Below are positions 10,775-21,991 of a stretch of 64,000 nt of DNA, piece by piece (the stretch's first letter is position 1; each line of letters starts with the position of its first letter). A program made the position numbers and the translations under genes. Under the pieces are notes generated by a model. It was not told the origin of the DNA. It worked only from the letters and a program-made list of their open reading frames with translations, and did no database searches. The DNA is from Paramarasmius palmivorus (Eukaryota > Basidiomycota > Agaricomycetes > Agaricales > Marasmiaceae): the NCBI GenBank assembly GCA_037176845.1, contig JAYKXP010000012.1, positions 310,001 through 374,000 on the forward strand, written 5' to 3'.

Positions 10775-12181
10775 ATGGACACGAGCTCAATCTCAAGTCA
10801 AGACGCAAATCCGGTGGAGGCTATCAAGCTGCAGTTGGATATCACAAAACAGCGGGTAGATGAATCCCGAAGGATAATTTCGTCTTTAGAGCTGCTGGAT
10901 TTGCTAGATGTACCAGTGAGTATACAAATATATGTCCCCACTGTGCCAACGATTAACGAACATGGCACCTTTAGGACGGTCTTCGAGGAAATGATGCCTG
11001 GAATACTGTCTCCAGTGTTGTCAGCCGCACGATTCTGTTGGTTGTGGAGAATAACACAGACATTTCGATTTCTGATTTGTCCGTGCTGGAAAAGGAAATC
11101 ATTGAGGTTACACGGTAAGTCTCCAAGCACTGCCCCTTGGTCTTTCTAGTTGTTTAATTAGTATTATTTTTCTTTTGCGATGCTAAGGATGCTCCGAGAC
11201 TCATATCAAGACCCATTTCGAGATCTGACCCGAGTCGACTCGTGGTCACAAAATACACATTACATGCGGTGGCCGGCTGCTGCTCGTCACATGAGCACAA
11301 CCTCCAATATCAACATAGTCAATTTAGTCAGAAGCGGAAACTCTAATCATAATTACACCGTCAATTCCAACAACTCGTATTCCGCTTCTTTGGACTCGGA
11401 TCAATCCAATGCAGATGATATACAAAGCACGTCCTTTCCCCAGTCGTCCATGCCCAGATTGGCTACCAACTTCGAATATGATCACTCCCGTCGGTCCGAA
11501 GAAGGATCCAGCTCATCCGGATCCTCCGCTACCCATGTTTCACATGTTCTTCCGAGACCTGGCAATGTTGGTGGCCCACCAGAAATCCCAGATAGCGATT
11601 TCGGTGTCCCACCAGTCATCCCTGGATTATCCTCGTTACACGAAACAATACAGAGTGTAACCGGGCCTCTCCAAACCACAACAACCAACCTCGAATCGAT
11701 CACGCGGGAACTAGTTACTATGAATAACACGTTGAAGGATATCGCTACAGCTCTCAATAAAATCGCTAATCCCGAACGGGATGCTCAGGTGGAGCATCCA
11801 CAATCTCCACAACGTCCGGCTTCCATTCTCTCCACTGGATATGAGCCTCCGAACCTCAATCAAAATGCTCAGCCTGAGGTCGAACATCTACCCCATCCAC
11901 TCTCACCACTTCCTGAACCTCTATTTTCCTTTGCCCCAGCAGGATCGAAATCCCAGAATGGAGAAGCTGCAGACCACGGACACGCCACATCTGTAAGCGC
12001 CACACAGCAAGGATCGCCCAGTCAACGCGTAGAGCCTATGCATATCGAGCCAGAGCGTCGAGTAGATCGAGAACATGAAGAAGTGGATCTTGCACTGCCT
12101 CGAGAATTGCATCTACCAGTAGGCGATACATATAATTGCTTCGGATTTACTTTACGTCGGTCTTCGTGTCACATATGCTAA
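10775..12181 (+). CDS. P-family protein 1 (helix, SGN motif, CaaX-like end)
   Basis: Three exons (10775-10915, 10975-11114, 11188-12181) join in frame to 424 residues; the exon 2 frame chosen is the one conserved in P2 and P3. Residues 1-100 look helical (EAIKLQLDITKQRVD, then LEKEIIEVTRMLRDSY). A motif NINIVNLVRSGNSN then VNSNNSYSAS follows near residues 140-170. A disordered Ser/Pro stretch comes next, then a helical block LESITRELVTMNNTLKDIA. The end is RRSSCHIC, a Cys-x-x-Cys stop that fits a CaaX prenylation box, with basic residues and another Cys just before it. No known family is recognised. The SGN motif is shared with class B proteins. It could be membrane-anchored; this is inference. 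Start chosen because the ATG, promoter spacing and exon 1 are conserved in all three copies. Confidence 0.78.
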
Positions 12182-13311
12182 TGAGGACTGTGAATGGAGG
12201 TGCGCCATACAACCTCCAAACTGTGACGCATTACAAGCTTATCCTGAGCTGTTTTGAAGAAACACCGTGAGACTGCCGCTGTGAGGATCAAATCAAACAT
12301 AACAAAAGGTAATATTCATGTACGCGTGATATACAAACAGCCGTGAGCTTACCTGGTTGAGACGTAATCTGCCCAAGATACGGGCAAGAAGTGCACTGTT
12401 CACAAGGATTTCGGCATAGCAATGTAAAGCTAAAGGCGATAAAGCCGCCATCCCTGAACCTGAATTTGGCATACGAAGTCGGTACTTCCATTGTTCATGG
12501 TCAAGCTTTTTGCCTGCTACTAGTGATCCTATTGTATTGATTGTGTTTTACGTCGTGAGTCTAGCCTGAGGAATATTACCTTTTGTTATGTTTGATTTGA
12601 CACCAACATCGACGCTCAACTCCAAGCTCAAGTTTCTCATCCCTCGTGTTTCCCGCGATTCGCGATCAAAAAGGACGCTCGTTCTTTGTCTTGCGCACCG
12701 GCATGTTCTCCTGATTTGCCACTCGGGCAAAATCTACGGGTCTCACACTCATTTCGAGCATCATTGAAGAAGTACTGGGATAGAAGGCAAAGTCGATGCC
12801 CAAGCTATGGTTTCTGAACGCTGTACAAGAACATTTAGGCAAGTGCCGGTCATCTTCATCAATCAAACCAAAGCTATGATGACATCTTTCCGCAAGTCCC
12901 ACTGCCCGGTCGTCGTAGTCAATGTCATGTAGTACTTAGCCAAACGAGTACAGTAGTGCTTGATGGCTATGACATCACACGGCCTGCGGCCGGTGAGATA
13001 ATTGATCTATCATCTCGGCGAGTTCGAGTTCGAGTCATGAGTTTACGACGCATCGGAGTGTGGTACCCACTGCCTAGTAAAATTCATTGCGTCATGCCGT
13101 TTGAATACCGACATGGTACCTCTTCGCCTATTACTCGAAACCCGCCTCAAATCCTTGTATCTTTGAGTCAAATATGCATAGATATAAACATTTTCCAGAG
13201 GACTAACAAGCATGATATACAATTTGAGAATACCCTGAATTATTGGGACCGAGCTGAGAAGTGTCGGGACGAATAAACGGATCAACACGGCATGACGCAT
13301 TGAACTGACTG
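12182..13311. other. P gene 1 downstream flank and spacer
   Basis: The first 130 bases after the stop (GAGGACTGTGAATGGAG and on to ACAACAAAAGGTAATATT-like sequence) are also found after P2 and P3, so they belong to the duplicated unit. The rest holds only short frames without support. No S-family gene follows P1, unlike P2 and P3. Confidence 0.55.
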
Positions 13312-13318
13312 TATATAA
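13312..13318 (+). promoter_or_regulatory. TATA box of P gene 2
   Basis: TATATAA lies 50 bases upstream of the ATG, followed by the conserved CCTCTTCCCGTGCTCGTGGA. It matches the promoters of P1 and P3. Confidence 0.7.
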
Positions 13319-13367
13319 CCTCTTCCCGTGCTCGTGGAACAGGATCAACATCCTTCTGAATTCCCCA

Positions 13368-14604
13368 ATGGACACTCTCTCAATCTCAAGTCGGGACGCA
13401 GATCCGTTGGAGGCTATCAAACTGCAGTTGAATATCACAAAACAGCGGGTTGATGCTTCCCAGATGATGATTTCGTCTTTAAAGCTGGATCGCTTACAAA
13501 TGGTGCCCGTGAGTGCAAGAATATATCTTCGACTGGGCCAACGGTTAACAAACATAACAATTTTTCTTAGTACGGTCTTCAAGGAAATTATACCTGGAAT
13601 GGTGTCTCTGGCATTGTCAGCCGCATCAATCTTTTGGTTGTAGACAATAACAAAGATATTTCGAATTTTGATTTGTCCGCAATGGAGAAGGAAATCATTG
13701 AGGTTACAAAGTGAGTTTCAAAGCACCTCCTCCTTAGTCTTTCCAATTGTCTGATTATTACTGCTATTTTTATTCTGCAATGCCAAGGATGCTCCAAAAC
13801 TTGTATGGGTTCTTTGATGTATACCAGCATGGAGAACCCACTGGCACTAGGATAGCAACTGCAATGCCAAGCTTGCCAAGGCCTACCCGCACCAGTATCA
13901 ATATAGTTCATATTGCTAGGAGCGGCAACTCCAACAATACCTTCAACGTCAATTCCAACAACTCGTACTCTGCTTCGTACTCGGATGAATCCGTTGCGGA
14001 TACACAAAGCATATCCCTTCCTCAATCGCCTATCCCTACCAACTTCGAGAATAATGACCCCCGTCGGTCCGAACAAGGATTCGGCCCAACTGAATTCTCC
14101 ACTACCGTTCCTCCCAGTCAGAACTTCCAGCCTAACAATCGTGGCGTCCCACCAGAGATCCCAGACCCAATTCCACCAGCCATAGCTGGATTATCCTCGT
14201 TACATGAAACAATACAGAGTGTCACTGGGCCTCTCCAATCCACAACAGCCAACCTCGAATCAATCACGTGGGAACTTGTTACCATGAATAACACGTTGAA
14301 GGATATTGCGACGGCTCTCAATAAACTCGCCAACTCCCAGCAGAATGCTCAGGCACCACAATCAGCGGTTTCCGGGTCGGGATCTCGGAACGAAGGAGAC
14401 ACGGAGTCTCCAAGCGCCACAGAACAGGCACTACCCAATCAACCCGTAGATTCCATCCATATTGAGCCGCAGCGTCATGTAGATCGAGAACAGGAAAGAG
14501 TCGGCTCCTCGGATCTTGGACCTCAGACTTTGCCTCCACCGGGAGGTGATGCATATAACTGTTTTGGATTCACATTACGTCGGTCTTCGTGTCACATATG
14601 CTGA
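13368..14604 (+). CDS. P-family protein 2
   Basis: Three exons (13368-13508, 13571-13710, 13788-14604) join in frame to 365 residues with the same intron phases as P1 and P3; exon 2 is 140 bases in all three. It keeps the N-terminal helix (EAIKLQLNITKQRVD), the motif INIVHIARSGNSNN with NVNSNNSYSAS, the block LESITWELVTMNNTLKDIA and the end RRSSCHIC. It lacks about 60 residues of the Pro-rich linker present in P1 and P3. The function is unknown. Its 3' side faces an S-family gene on the opposite strand at 14914-15195, a layout repeated at P3. Predicted cytosolic with possible lipid anchoring at the C-terminal Cys; this is inference. Confidence 0.78.
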
Positions 14605-14913
14605 GGACTGTGAATGGAGATGCGCCATATAACCTCCAAGCTCTCACGCGTTACGAGCTTATCCTAAACTGCTTTCAAGTTGAAGGGACGCTGTTCAACG
14701 GCGCTGTGGGAATCAAACGGCATACAACAAAAGGTAATATTCTTAGATGCAGAATAAACACGATAAGATCAGAATGCAGAAATCTTGTCCACCACAATCC
14801 TCATCATCAGCCCACTGGCACCCGTGCAGAACAGACAAATCGGGAACACGTCTCCGTCTTCACCGGCTCCTTCAACTCTTCACCCTTGTCGCATATACCA
14901 GTTATTTCTCTCC

Positions 14914-15195
14914 CTATTTGGATGCATCGACTCGCACAATTCCCAAGTCCTCAGTGAATCCAGCAAAGGTGAGCTCCAGCATCCCCTCTGTACAGTTTAA
15001 ATACCATCCCCTCCGTTGACTTTTTGTAGGATCCGCAAAAACTACCATTTCCCATCCATCCCTGGGCCAAACAACATCGCCGTATATACCACCGACGGTA
15101 TACCAATTGTCGTTTCCTGCACTGTTGGTGTATTTGGAAACGAAGCATTCGACAGTAGGGATGTTGGGCAATTTTCGAATACGGAAGCCGTGCAT
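14914..15195 (-). CDS. S-family small protein 1 (unrecognised)
   Basis: A 93-residue product with no signal peptide, membrane helix or cysteine pattern of a secreted peptide. It shares with four paralogues a start of the form GFRIRKLPNIP, CFVSKY, GNDNWYT, a WPRDGWEMVVF block, QRRGWYLN and LTFAGFTEDLGIVR. The spacing of Trp and Gly and the alternation suggest an all-beta fold; no family name can be given with confidence. A 5' UTR intron (15211-15271 on the minus strand) ends 15 bases before the ATG; all five paralogues have one. It is the most diverged copy, with an extra residue pair after CFVSKY. It lies tail to tail with P2. Confidence 0.75.
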   Translation of the reverse strand: MHGFRIRKLPNIPTVECFVSKYTNSAGNDNWYTVGGIYGDVVWPRDGWEMVVFADPTKSQRRGWYLNCTEGMLELTFAGFTEDLGIVRVDASK

Positions 15196-15271
15196 GTTAG
15201 AGTAGTTGCGCTAATAGTGAACAAGGTCAATGACTTTGGCTAGTGATGATAGGGGGAACGGCAGGGCTCAC

Positions 15272-16040
15272 CTCAGAGTAAGAACCGAGATGTTATATTA
15301 AAAGTGATAATGACCGACCTCTTTATATACTGACTATCTGTAACAGGAAGATTATTTAGCTGACACCCTTCATATTCACGCAGTCGCCTTTTGAAACAGC
15401 AAGAATAGAATCCCACCGGGTTCTGTACACTCCGCAAGGATTTGATGTTTAGATCTTAGCTATCTCGTCGAAGTCAGTATTTTATCACTTTGAGTCCCTG
15501 AGAGATGGGGCTCATTACCGTATCCGTACCGTATAGAGGTTGCAAGTAGTTGTCGAGGGAGGCGAATAAGTTCTTCCAAGTCTATCGCTCGTCGAAGCGG
15601 AGCCTTCGATTTTATTCTTCATGCTGAGAGCATTGGGAAGCCACACTATATATCTGCGCCCATAGTTTATGGTATGGAAGTTCATTGATCCTTCTTTAGC
15701 ATAGTTCCAGAAGTTTCACGGTATTTGACATTAACTCCCACCGTGACGATTACCATAACTCAACGAAGCTCAGCTGCTGTGCCTTTTGGTTCCCAAATCC
15801 ATCTCCGAAGTGCTAATATTTCATGCAGTCCTCAGTTTTCACTGCTGGGTTCAACTTGAATCCACAAACCAGTCGACTATCGTTGTGATCCTGGAGTCGC
15901 TCTTGTCGCGCATTCAAGCTCCCATAGATTCTACTATATATTTTGTTCGGTGTACCGTGTCTCTCATGTGACCCCGAAAGCCGAGTGCCGAGAGTTCTCA
16001 GTTTCTGAACTCCAACCTGTCAAATCAAGGCCAACCATAC
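15272..16040. other. Spacer, no gene seen
   Basis: Only short unsupported frames are present. A TTTATATACTG string near 15319 could be the TATA element of the S gene read on the minus strand. Confidence 0.4.
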
Positions 16041-16400
16041 ATGACGAGGAGCAGGTAAGTGAATAAGGTTCTCAACGTCTAGTGTCATTTGGATAACGTC
16101 AGATTCGGGGTCAGGGACGGCTTTAACGCCTTTACGTTGCTATGACGATTCCTTCCACTCTCAATCCCCGAAATCACAAGATAGAGCGCGAGCGTTTTCG
16201 GTTCTCTGTGCTATAAGGTATAAAAGCCCGGTTCTCTGTCAACGCTGTCATCATTCATAAGATGCTATTTTGAATATTGCATCTTTTGAAAGTCCATATG
16301 GAACTCTTTCCTCATACTCACCACCATTATCACATCCGAGTCGTACACGCGACATCTTCGTCTCTGCCGAGTCCGAGCGAGTACCTTCCTTGTTGTCACC
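16041..16400. repeat. Noncoding block R, copy 2
   Basis: It carries the same landmarks in the same order as copies 1 and 3: GAGGAGCAGGTAAGTGAATA, AATCCCCGAAATCACAAGAT, a short direct repeat of GGTTCTCTGTCAACG context, and TACACGCGACATC. It has a small internal duplication around 16198-16240 not seen in copy 1. It sits about 1.1 kb upstream of a P-like exon fragment. Confidence 0.68.
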
Positions 16401-16499
16401 GTACGCGAACACCCACCAATATCTCCTCTTCCTTGCTCTCAGTCTTGCTGAAACTCGAATCTAATGGTCTAAATATTTAAAGTTCTTGATGAGGTACGT

Positions 16500-16740
16500 T
16501 TCCCATTGGTTCCTTGGATCTTTTGAAGGTTACTGATATCAAGTATAGCCTCACAAAAGATGCAGCATTACTTTCTCATCGTCAACATCCTGTAATAGCA
16601 TCGTAATCTTTGCATCAGGATCTAAGGCTTTCCCATTGGCTCCTTGGGCCATTCTCAGGTTACTGATATCATGTTCATGTATAGCCTTTCTTGCGAAAAG
16701 GCAGCGTCATATTCCCGTCGACACCCAGCCAAACCATCCT
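16500..16740. repeat. TATAGCC repeat units, second site
   Basis: Two diverged units of the array seen at 9600-10460 occur here, starting near 16545 and 16680, each with the CATCGTCAACA or CGTCGACACCC ending. The order block R then repeat units is the same as at 9.1-10.5 kb, so both came with one duplication. Confidence 0.55.
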
Positions 16741-17459
16741 CCACAAAAGCAAATGTCCCTCGAACGTTCTGTGTCCTCTGCTCATACATCACTCGACATC
16801 TCCACGAGTATATTCGGTACAAGTGGTCTAATCCTTTTGTTCGATGGAGCAGCTCAGTGACAATCGTCTCTTCGCTGCTGTGCTCTAGGAGCATTCCGTT
16901 AGCATGGAAATCGGCACTTTCCAGGTTTGGCTATTCAATGTTGTTGTCGTGGCGAGCGCGTAACATGATCAGTCTGGATTCGGAAGGAAAAGCTGTGTAG
17001 TTTGCCTCGTGGCGTGATGTCATCATTCAACCAATCACGATTAGACGCTAGGCGTTTTCTTTCCCTCCGCCATGCTGCCGCTTTAATACAGCGATTCATT
17101 ACATATCCAATGGTGAGTAGGATGTTCATTCCTATTTCAGTGTTCAGATTGGTGAGTTACAACTTACAAACTAAATCTTTGGGACGTTGCATCCAGGACC
17201 ACGCGCAGTCATGTAGAATGTTTTTCGCTGCCGTTAAGGATCTTCAGCTGTCACATTCTCTAACGCCCGCTGATATATTCAAAAAATTTGCTGAATCTAG
17301 AGCAAGAAGGTTCTGATGGAGCGTACAGGCCATCTGGATCGATCAGAATACCAATACACGCGCACTCGTATCTAATGAATAGTTCACCAAGCGCCCAGAA
17401 ACGCTAACCCTGATGCTTACACCGCATGTTCAGTCCACCACCACCACTCTGCAACACCC

Positions 17460-17645
17460 ATGGAAGGTCATGAAGTGTCCACATATTCTCTTAATTTGAA
17501 CTTGGTCAAGCAGAGATTACAGGAAGTAAAGCAGGAAATTGATACATATAAAGGGATCATCGATCATCATTCAACCACTGATCAGACGATTTTCATGGTC
17601 ACAGCGATGGAACATTTTGTTACTTCTCGTACAGCCATGTTTTAG
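17460..17645 (+). pseudogene. P-like first exon fragment
   Basis: A 61-codon frame begins MEGHEVSTYSLNLNLVKQRL and continues with a helix (QEVKQEIDTYKGII) that resembles exon 1 of the P genes in position and pattern (LQLDITKQRVD, then SRRIISSL). No exon 2 or exon 3 equivalents with the SGN motif or the CHIC end were found downstream. It lies downstream of block R copy 2, as P1 and P3 lie downstream of copies 1 and 3. It is most likely a decayed or very diverged fourth member; a chance frame is not excluded. Confidence 0.35.
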
Positions 17646-17829
17646 CACGACGTCCTTGCTTCCCACCCCTATGTTCACTGACCAGACCTGGTGAGCTTTG
17701 AAGCGAGTTCCAATCACGTCCAATTCCATACATTACATTTTCTGTGACATCATGGAGAACCAGCGACACTGTAAATCTCCGACGTGGTTGAGGTACCCGG
17801 TCGTTCTTTTATAAGGACCACGTGCCGGT

Positions 17830-17857
17830 TTCCTTCCTTCCTTCCTTCCTTCCTTCC
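17830..17857. repeat. TTCC microsatellite
   Basis: Seven tandem TTCC units. It lies in a gene-free interval and is a likely site of length variation between strains. Confidence 0.9.
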
Positions 17858-18787
17858 GACCACGAATCTCAGTTTTTGGCTCAATTAAGCGCCTTTCATC
17901 AGACGCTGTTCTTCAGCGCTCTTTGAGATCCTACGCTCACTGGAATCAATCTGTCACAACATCTATCAAGAACCAATCCTCCCATCTTCTTGATTGATTT
18001 ATTGCGGAGTACACATCTCGACCTGCGTCACGACCCAGATTACTCTTTCCGTTACAAGCTGGGCTCCCCGTGCCCGATAAAGCTTTCTGCTCTGGTACCT
18101 TGACGTACACCGCAATCACCCGCCTATCGCTTTAACTTGGTTCCTGATGTTAGCCCAACTCCGATATGTGCCATTCGGCGAAAGAGTCCGTGGATCGAAA
18201 CTCGAAAAGTCGTACTGAAATACAGTGATCAGCCGCTCTGATATATAGCGTGCACTCACAGGTGGCTATACCTCTTCACCTAGTGCCAAGATACATGCTA
18301 CATACTCCTCTAATCACGGGAAGCTCTAGACCACGTTGCGCTCAAGCAATGTGTCTCATGAAGTGTAAACCTCTCAAGCTCCGAATTCGAAAACTGATCA
18401 GCTGGGAGTGATTATTTTCATAACGCACACCACACCACATAAAGATCTATCAGTGTTCTCCCGTCACTTCCACGGATACAGCGTTCCACAGCATCCTTAT
18501 TTTATTTTGTTCTTGGATGACAGGTTTACAGTATTGTTCATCATCTCACACCAACCATGGGGTCGTTGATATCGCCTTAATCAGCCCGGGTTGGCTAACA
18601 ACCTCGTGGTAGGCCTGGAATGACATCTCCGACCACTGATGGTCAAACGCGGGGTGGGTTTTCTTTTATTGCAATGATCTGGCATGTTTACGTTGCTATC
18701 GTATATATATTCTTACGGGGCCAGGATGTTCCAGGGTTCTTCCTTTTACTTCTTCACTCACTACAATATCCTACCGCATAGACGCAG
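17858..18787. other. Spacer upstream of the fusion gene
   Basis: No coding frame is supported. A TATATATATTC string near 18702-18712, about 80 bases upstream of the ATG at 18788, may be the core promoter of the fusion gene. Confidence 0.4.
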
Positions 18788-21499
18788 ATGTTTGGCAATG
18801 GCTGGAAAATAAAAGTTTCGAGAGACATAGTTCGTCGCAAGGTGTGTAGTGCAGCCCATAACTACGAACCTCAGATTCTAATACCTTGTCTCAATTCGCA
18901 GCGGGCAGATCTTTCTATCGGCACCCAGACAAGAAATATCACTGATGGGATTGATTATGACAGAATTTTCTCAGCCAGCAAAAGAACGACACTCTCGACT
19001 ACTGTACCAAATATGAGCAGTCTTGACGATTCCCAAGATGCAAGGGTTTCGCCAGACACAATCAGGAGATTAGAGGAAATTTCCACGAAAGATCTCGACA
19101 ACATTTCGGAAAACGCAAAACTAGCCCTAAGAATTTATCGTACTCGCGATGTAAGTGACACAAACTTGAGAGATCCAAAAAAAAAATTCGTTTATTCGCC
19201 AAAATAGGCGCGATTGAAAGACCTTGCTTGGGATTGCTGCCAGGCGGCATTCATCGCTTTCATTACTTCGGACGGCGACAGATTCGGAGCAAATGCTCAA
19301 TCTAGAGTGGACCTACTACACAGGTACTAATACTCCATCTTGATTATTGAATGTCATAGTAACTATATCGCAGTAAACTCAACGAAATTTTGACCCTCGC
19401 TTGGGTTTCGACCGATCATATTTGCGCATATCGTGTGTTTATGGGTGGATTTATTTCAGGCCAGCTCTGCAAGGTAAGAGTTAGAATTTACGGTCACGGC
19501 TCTTTGATCTCATCCCCTTGTCCAAATAGCCCGTTATAACGGTGTCTGTCAGTCAATCCGAAGGTTCAAATCCAGATCATGGTCACGGTCAGGATCAAAC
19601 GAGCCCCGATGAGTCTGAGTCTGAGCATGAGCATCCTTTTGTTCATAACGACTCCTTAGGCCCAAGTTCGACCGACCTTCATGATCACATTGTTAAAGAA
19701 CTGGACAAATACCTCAAAACTTCTCTGCGACCCTCCGGGGACCTTTCGTTCCTTTCTCTTATTGCAACACAGATATATGACACAGTCAAGGTGTGTACAC
19801 CTCAATATATATTCCCATGCGGTACCCTTGTTTATCGCATTCCAGAAAAATGTCGCCAACCACTGTAACGACCTTTCAAAGCAAATATGCGAAGTGGTCT
19901 ATCTCTTTCTTTGCACCAGCCGCAGCTTGGAGTCGAAACTCGGTGATAAAGACGGCGAAATTTTCTGGGACATTTTGTTAGAGTATGTGGGTCTGGTAGA
20001 GTGGGTGCAAGTTGTGGCCAAATGTAGACAAGACTCATTTTTTACCCAGGCTACTTGAAGACATACAAGAATTTGTTACTGTGCAGGATAAATACGACCG
20101 TGGAATGACGGTTGAGAGGTTCACTAACACCCTATATACTTTTACCAGTCGCTTCGACGTATGTCAATAACTGAATCACAGTTTGCAGAATCTACGCTGA
20201 CATACTTACAGTCCCCCAGTTCTCAAGACATTCATTCCTATGTTAGAATGCTAGTATACATGGAGAAGGGACTACCAGTCTCATTAAATGACATCCAGGC
20301 GGTGTTCAAACACTGAAGTTACTCCGTTCCGGAAAACCCGTTCTGCCTGAAACGCCCAGGTGTTGCCTGAGCATCAATGCATTCCTCAACAAGTACATGG
20401 CATCTTTGATATCGAGCTACTATGAAGATCTGGAAGACAATGCTATGGAACCCATAGTGGGTTATGACACCGGTCAATCTTCTAACGACTCGCCCAGGTG
20501 AGCAAAAATGTTCTGATCTGCCTGACTGGGACTAGACTCGGAGTCAAGCAGCACTAGTGTCAACGAGAAGGCTTTGGTACCTCCGAGTGCCGAGGACTTG
20601 TCTGCGATTGCAGATGAATCTTCCACCGAGCATCAAGCTCATACCACCACGAGCACCAATCTTCCCCTCCCGATACAGCGTGATCGTGATACTGAGATCA
20701 ACATGGGGTATATATATACGTTTCTGGACTACGTTGTCAAGAGCACTACGAATAACTACGGGCATCACAATACTACGACAACCTGCGAGACCCGTATGTT
20801 TCGAAGCCGTTTTGGTATGCGAGCTTCATGTGCTATTGGATTTCCCTTAATGAATTTACAGGTATTCGTGCTTTTGGCACTGAAACCCTTTCGGAGAACA
20901 ATTCCATGACGGAGACTCCAGCCGGACCAGCTGCACCATCTGAGCCGTCACTGAGTCCCCCGCCTTTCAACGCAGATCACATACCCGACAGACCAACTTC
21001 GACCAGGGCATCGAAAGCAGATGGTGTTAGTGTCACTGACAAGAAAGATATTTATATTCTGGTCCTTATAATGATTATCCTCGTTCTAGTCGTTCTCTTA
21101 ATGGCCAAGAATGAGGAGAATCATCGATTGTGGGCACTTGTGATCAATCATAAGTCAGAAATAAATGTGCATCTTGGTTTTTTCTTGTGTTCCGCGATGG
21201 AGCTGACGCATACATCTAGGTCTGACGCGGGCTTTCCGGCCGATATTCCCGTCAGTTGGTCCCTTAGCTTGAGAGTCACGATATACGGCGACATTGAATT
21301 CTCAATGTTATTGGTAGATCCACTACGGCATGTTGATGATGAAACACCAGGAGCTCATAATTGTTGTCATGTTCTCGTTGTTCAATATGGACTACCATTG
21401 CGTAACTTCTGTTTCCTTAATTTCGACGAGGTAGAAAGCCAAGAAACACCAATATGCATACCAATTCTCCACGCCGGCCAAAGATGCCGGGATACCTAA
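18788..21499 (+). CDS. Class B + class A fusion protein with C-terminal membrane segment
   Basis: Eleven exons (18788-18841, 18902-19150, 19208-19323, 19374-19473, 19530-19790, 19846-19982, 20050-20158, 20212-20253, 20319-20472, 20536-20793, 20862-21499) join in frame to 705 residues. Residues about 75-173 match class B (LAWDCCQAAFIAFIT; YRVFMGGFI). Residues about 215-410 match class A, with SKQICEVVYLF, LLEDIQEFVTVQ and LSINAFLNKYM in order. A Ser/Thr-rich linker follows, then a hydrophobic helix at 557-574 (YILVLIMIILVLVVLLM). Introns at 20254-20318 and 20473-20535 are inferred from frame and homology; without the first, the chain stops at 20316. The last ~120 residues are the least certain. 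It may sit in a membrane with its helical domains in the cytosol; function unknown. Confidence 0.65.
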
Positions 21500-21632
21500 C
21501 AGTGGAGTACATCGTCTCCGAAAAAACCAAAATTTGCTCCAGATACAGATACGTTTTGTTTATAGATTTTCCGCCATTATACGAGCCATGTCTACAATGT
21601 TACCCCTCTCTCGCCACACACACACTACCGAT

Positions 21633-21911
21633 CTAAGCAGCATTCCTAACAATACCTAACTCTTGCGAGAATCCGACGAACGTAAGCTCCAAAGTCTGCT
21701 GCGCAGAGTTTAAATACCACCCCCTCCTTTCTCCATTCGCTGGATTCTTAAACACAACCATCTCCCAGTTGCTTCGACTCCAATGGCATTTGTGTGGATC
21801 ACAATAATCGGTGGGGAGTGTGTACCATTCGTCGTTACCACCGTTGTAGCTAGAGACGAAGCATTGGATGTTGGGGATGCCGGATAGGTTGCGGATACGG
21901 TAGCCGGTCAT
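21633..21911 (-). CDS. S-family small protein 2
   Basis: A 92-residue product: GYRIRNLSGIPNI, CFVSSYNGGNDEWYTLP, a HWSRSNWEMVVF block, ERRGWYLN and LTFVGFSQELGIVR. The 5' UTR intron (21933-21991) ends 21 bases before the ATG. It converges on the fusion gene, 133 bases from its stop, so this S gene too lies tail to tail with a gene of the cluster. No known family is recognised; an all-beta cytosolic protein is likely. Confidence 0.82.
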   Translation of the reverse strand: MTGYRIRNLSGIPNIQCFVSSYNGGNDEWYTLPTDYCDPHKCHWSRSNWEMVVFKNPANGERRGWYLNSAQQTLELTFVGFSQELGIVRNAA

Positions 21912-21991
21912 GGTGTTGATTTCTACTAGGAACTATGAGGAGGAACGAAAAAATGAATATGATGCATGATTGAGTGTACTGTAAGGCTAAC

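Noticed and set aside
13043..13582. 179-codon frame on the minus strand
   Set aside because: Antisense to exon 1 of P2, which is supported by two paralogues and a conserved promoter.
17830..17857. TTCC run as a regulatory array
   Set aside because: A plain microsatellite is the simpler reading; nothing links it to a gene.
20254..20316. Ending the fusion gene at the TGA at 20316
   Set aside because: The class A end motif LSINAFLN lies just downstream in another frame, and a GT-AG intron at 20254-20318 restores it. The shorter form is kept only as an alternative.
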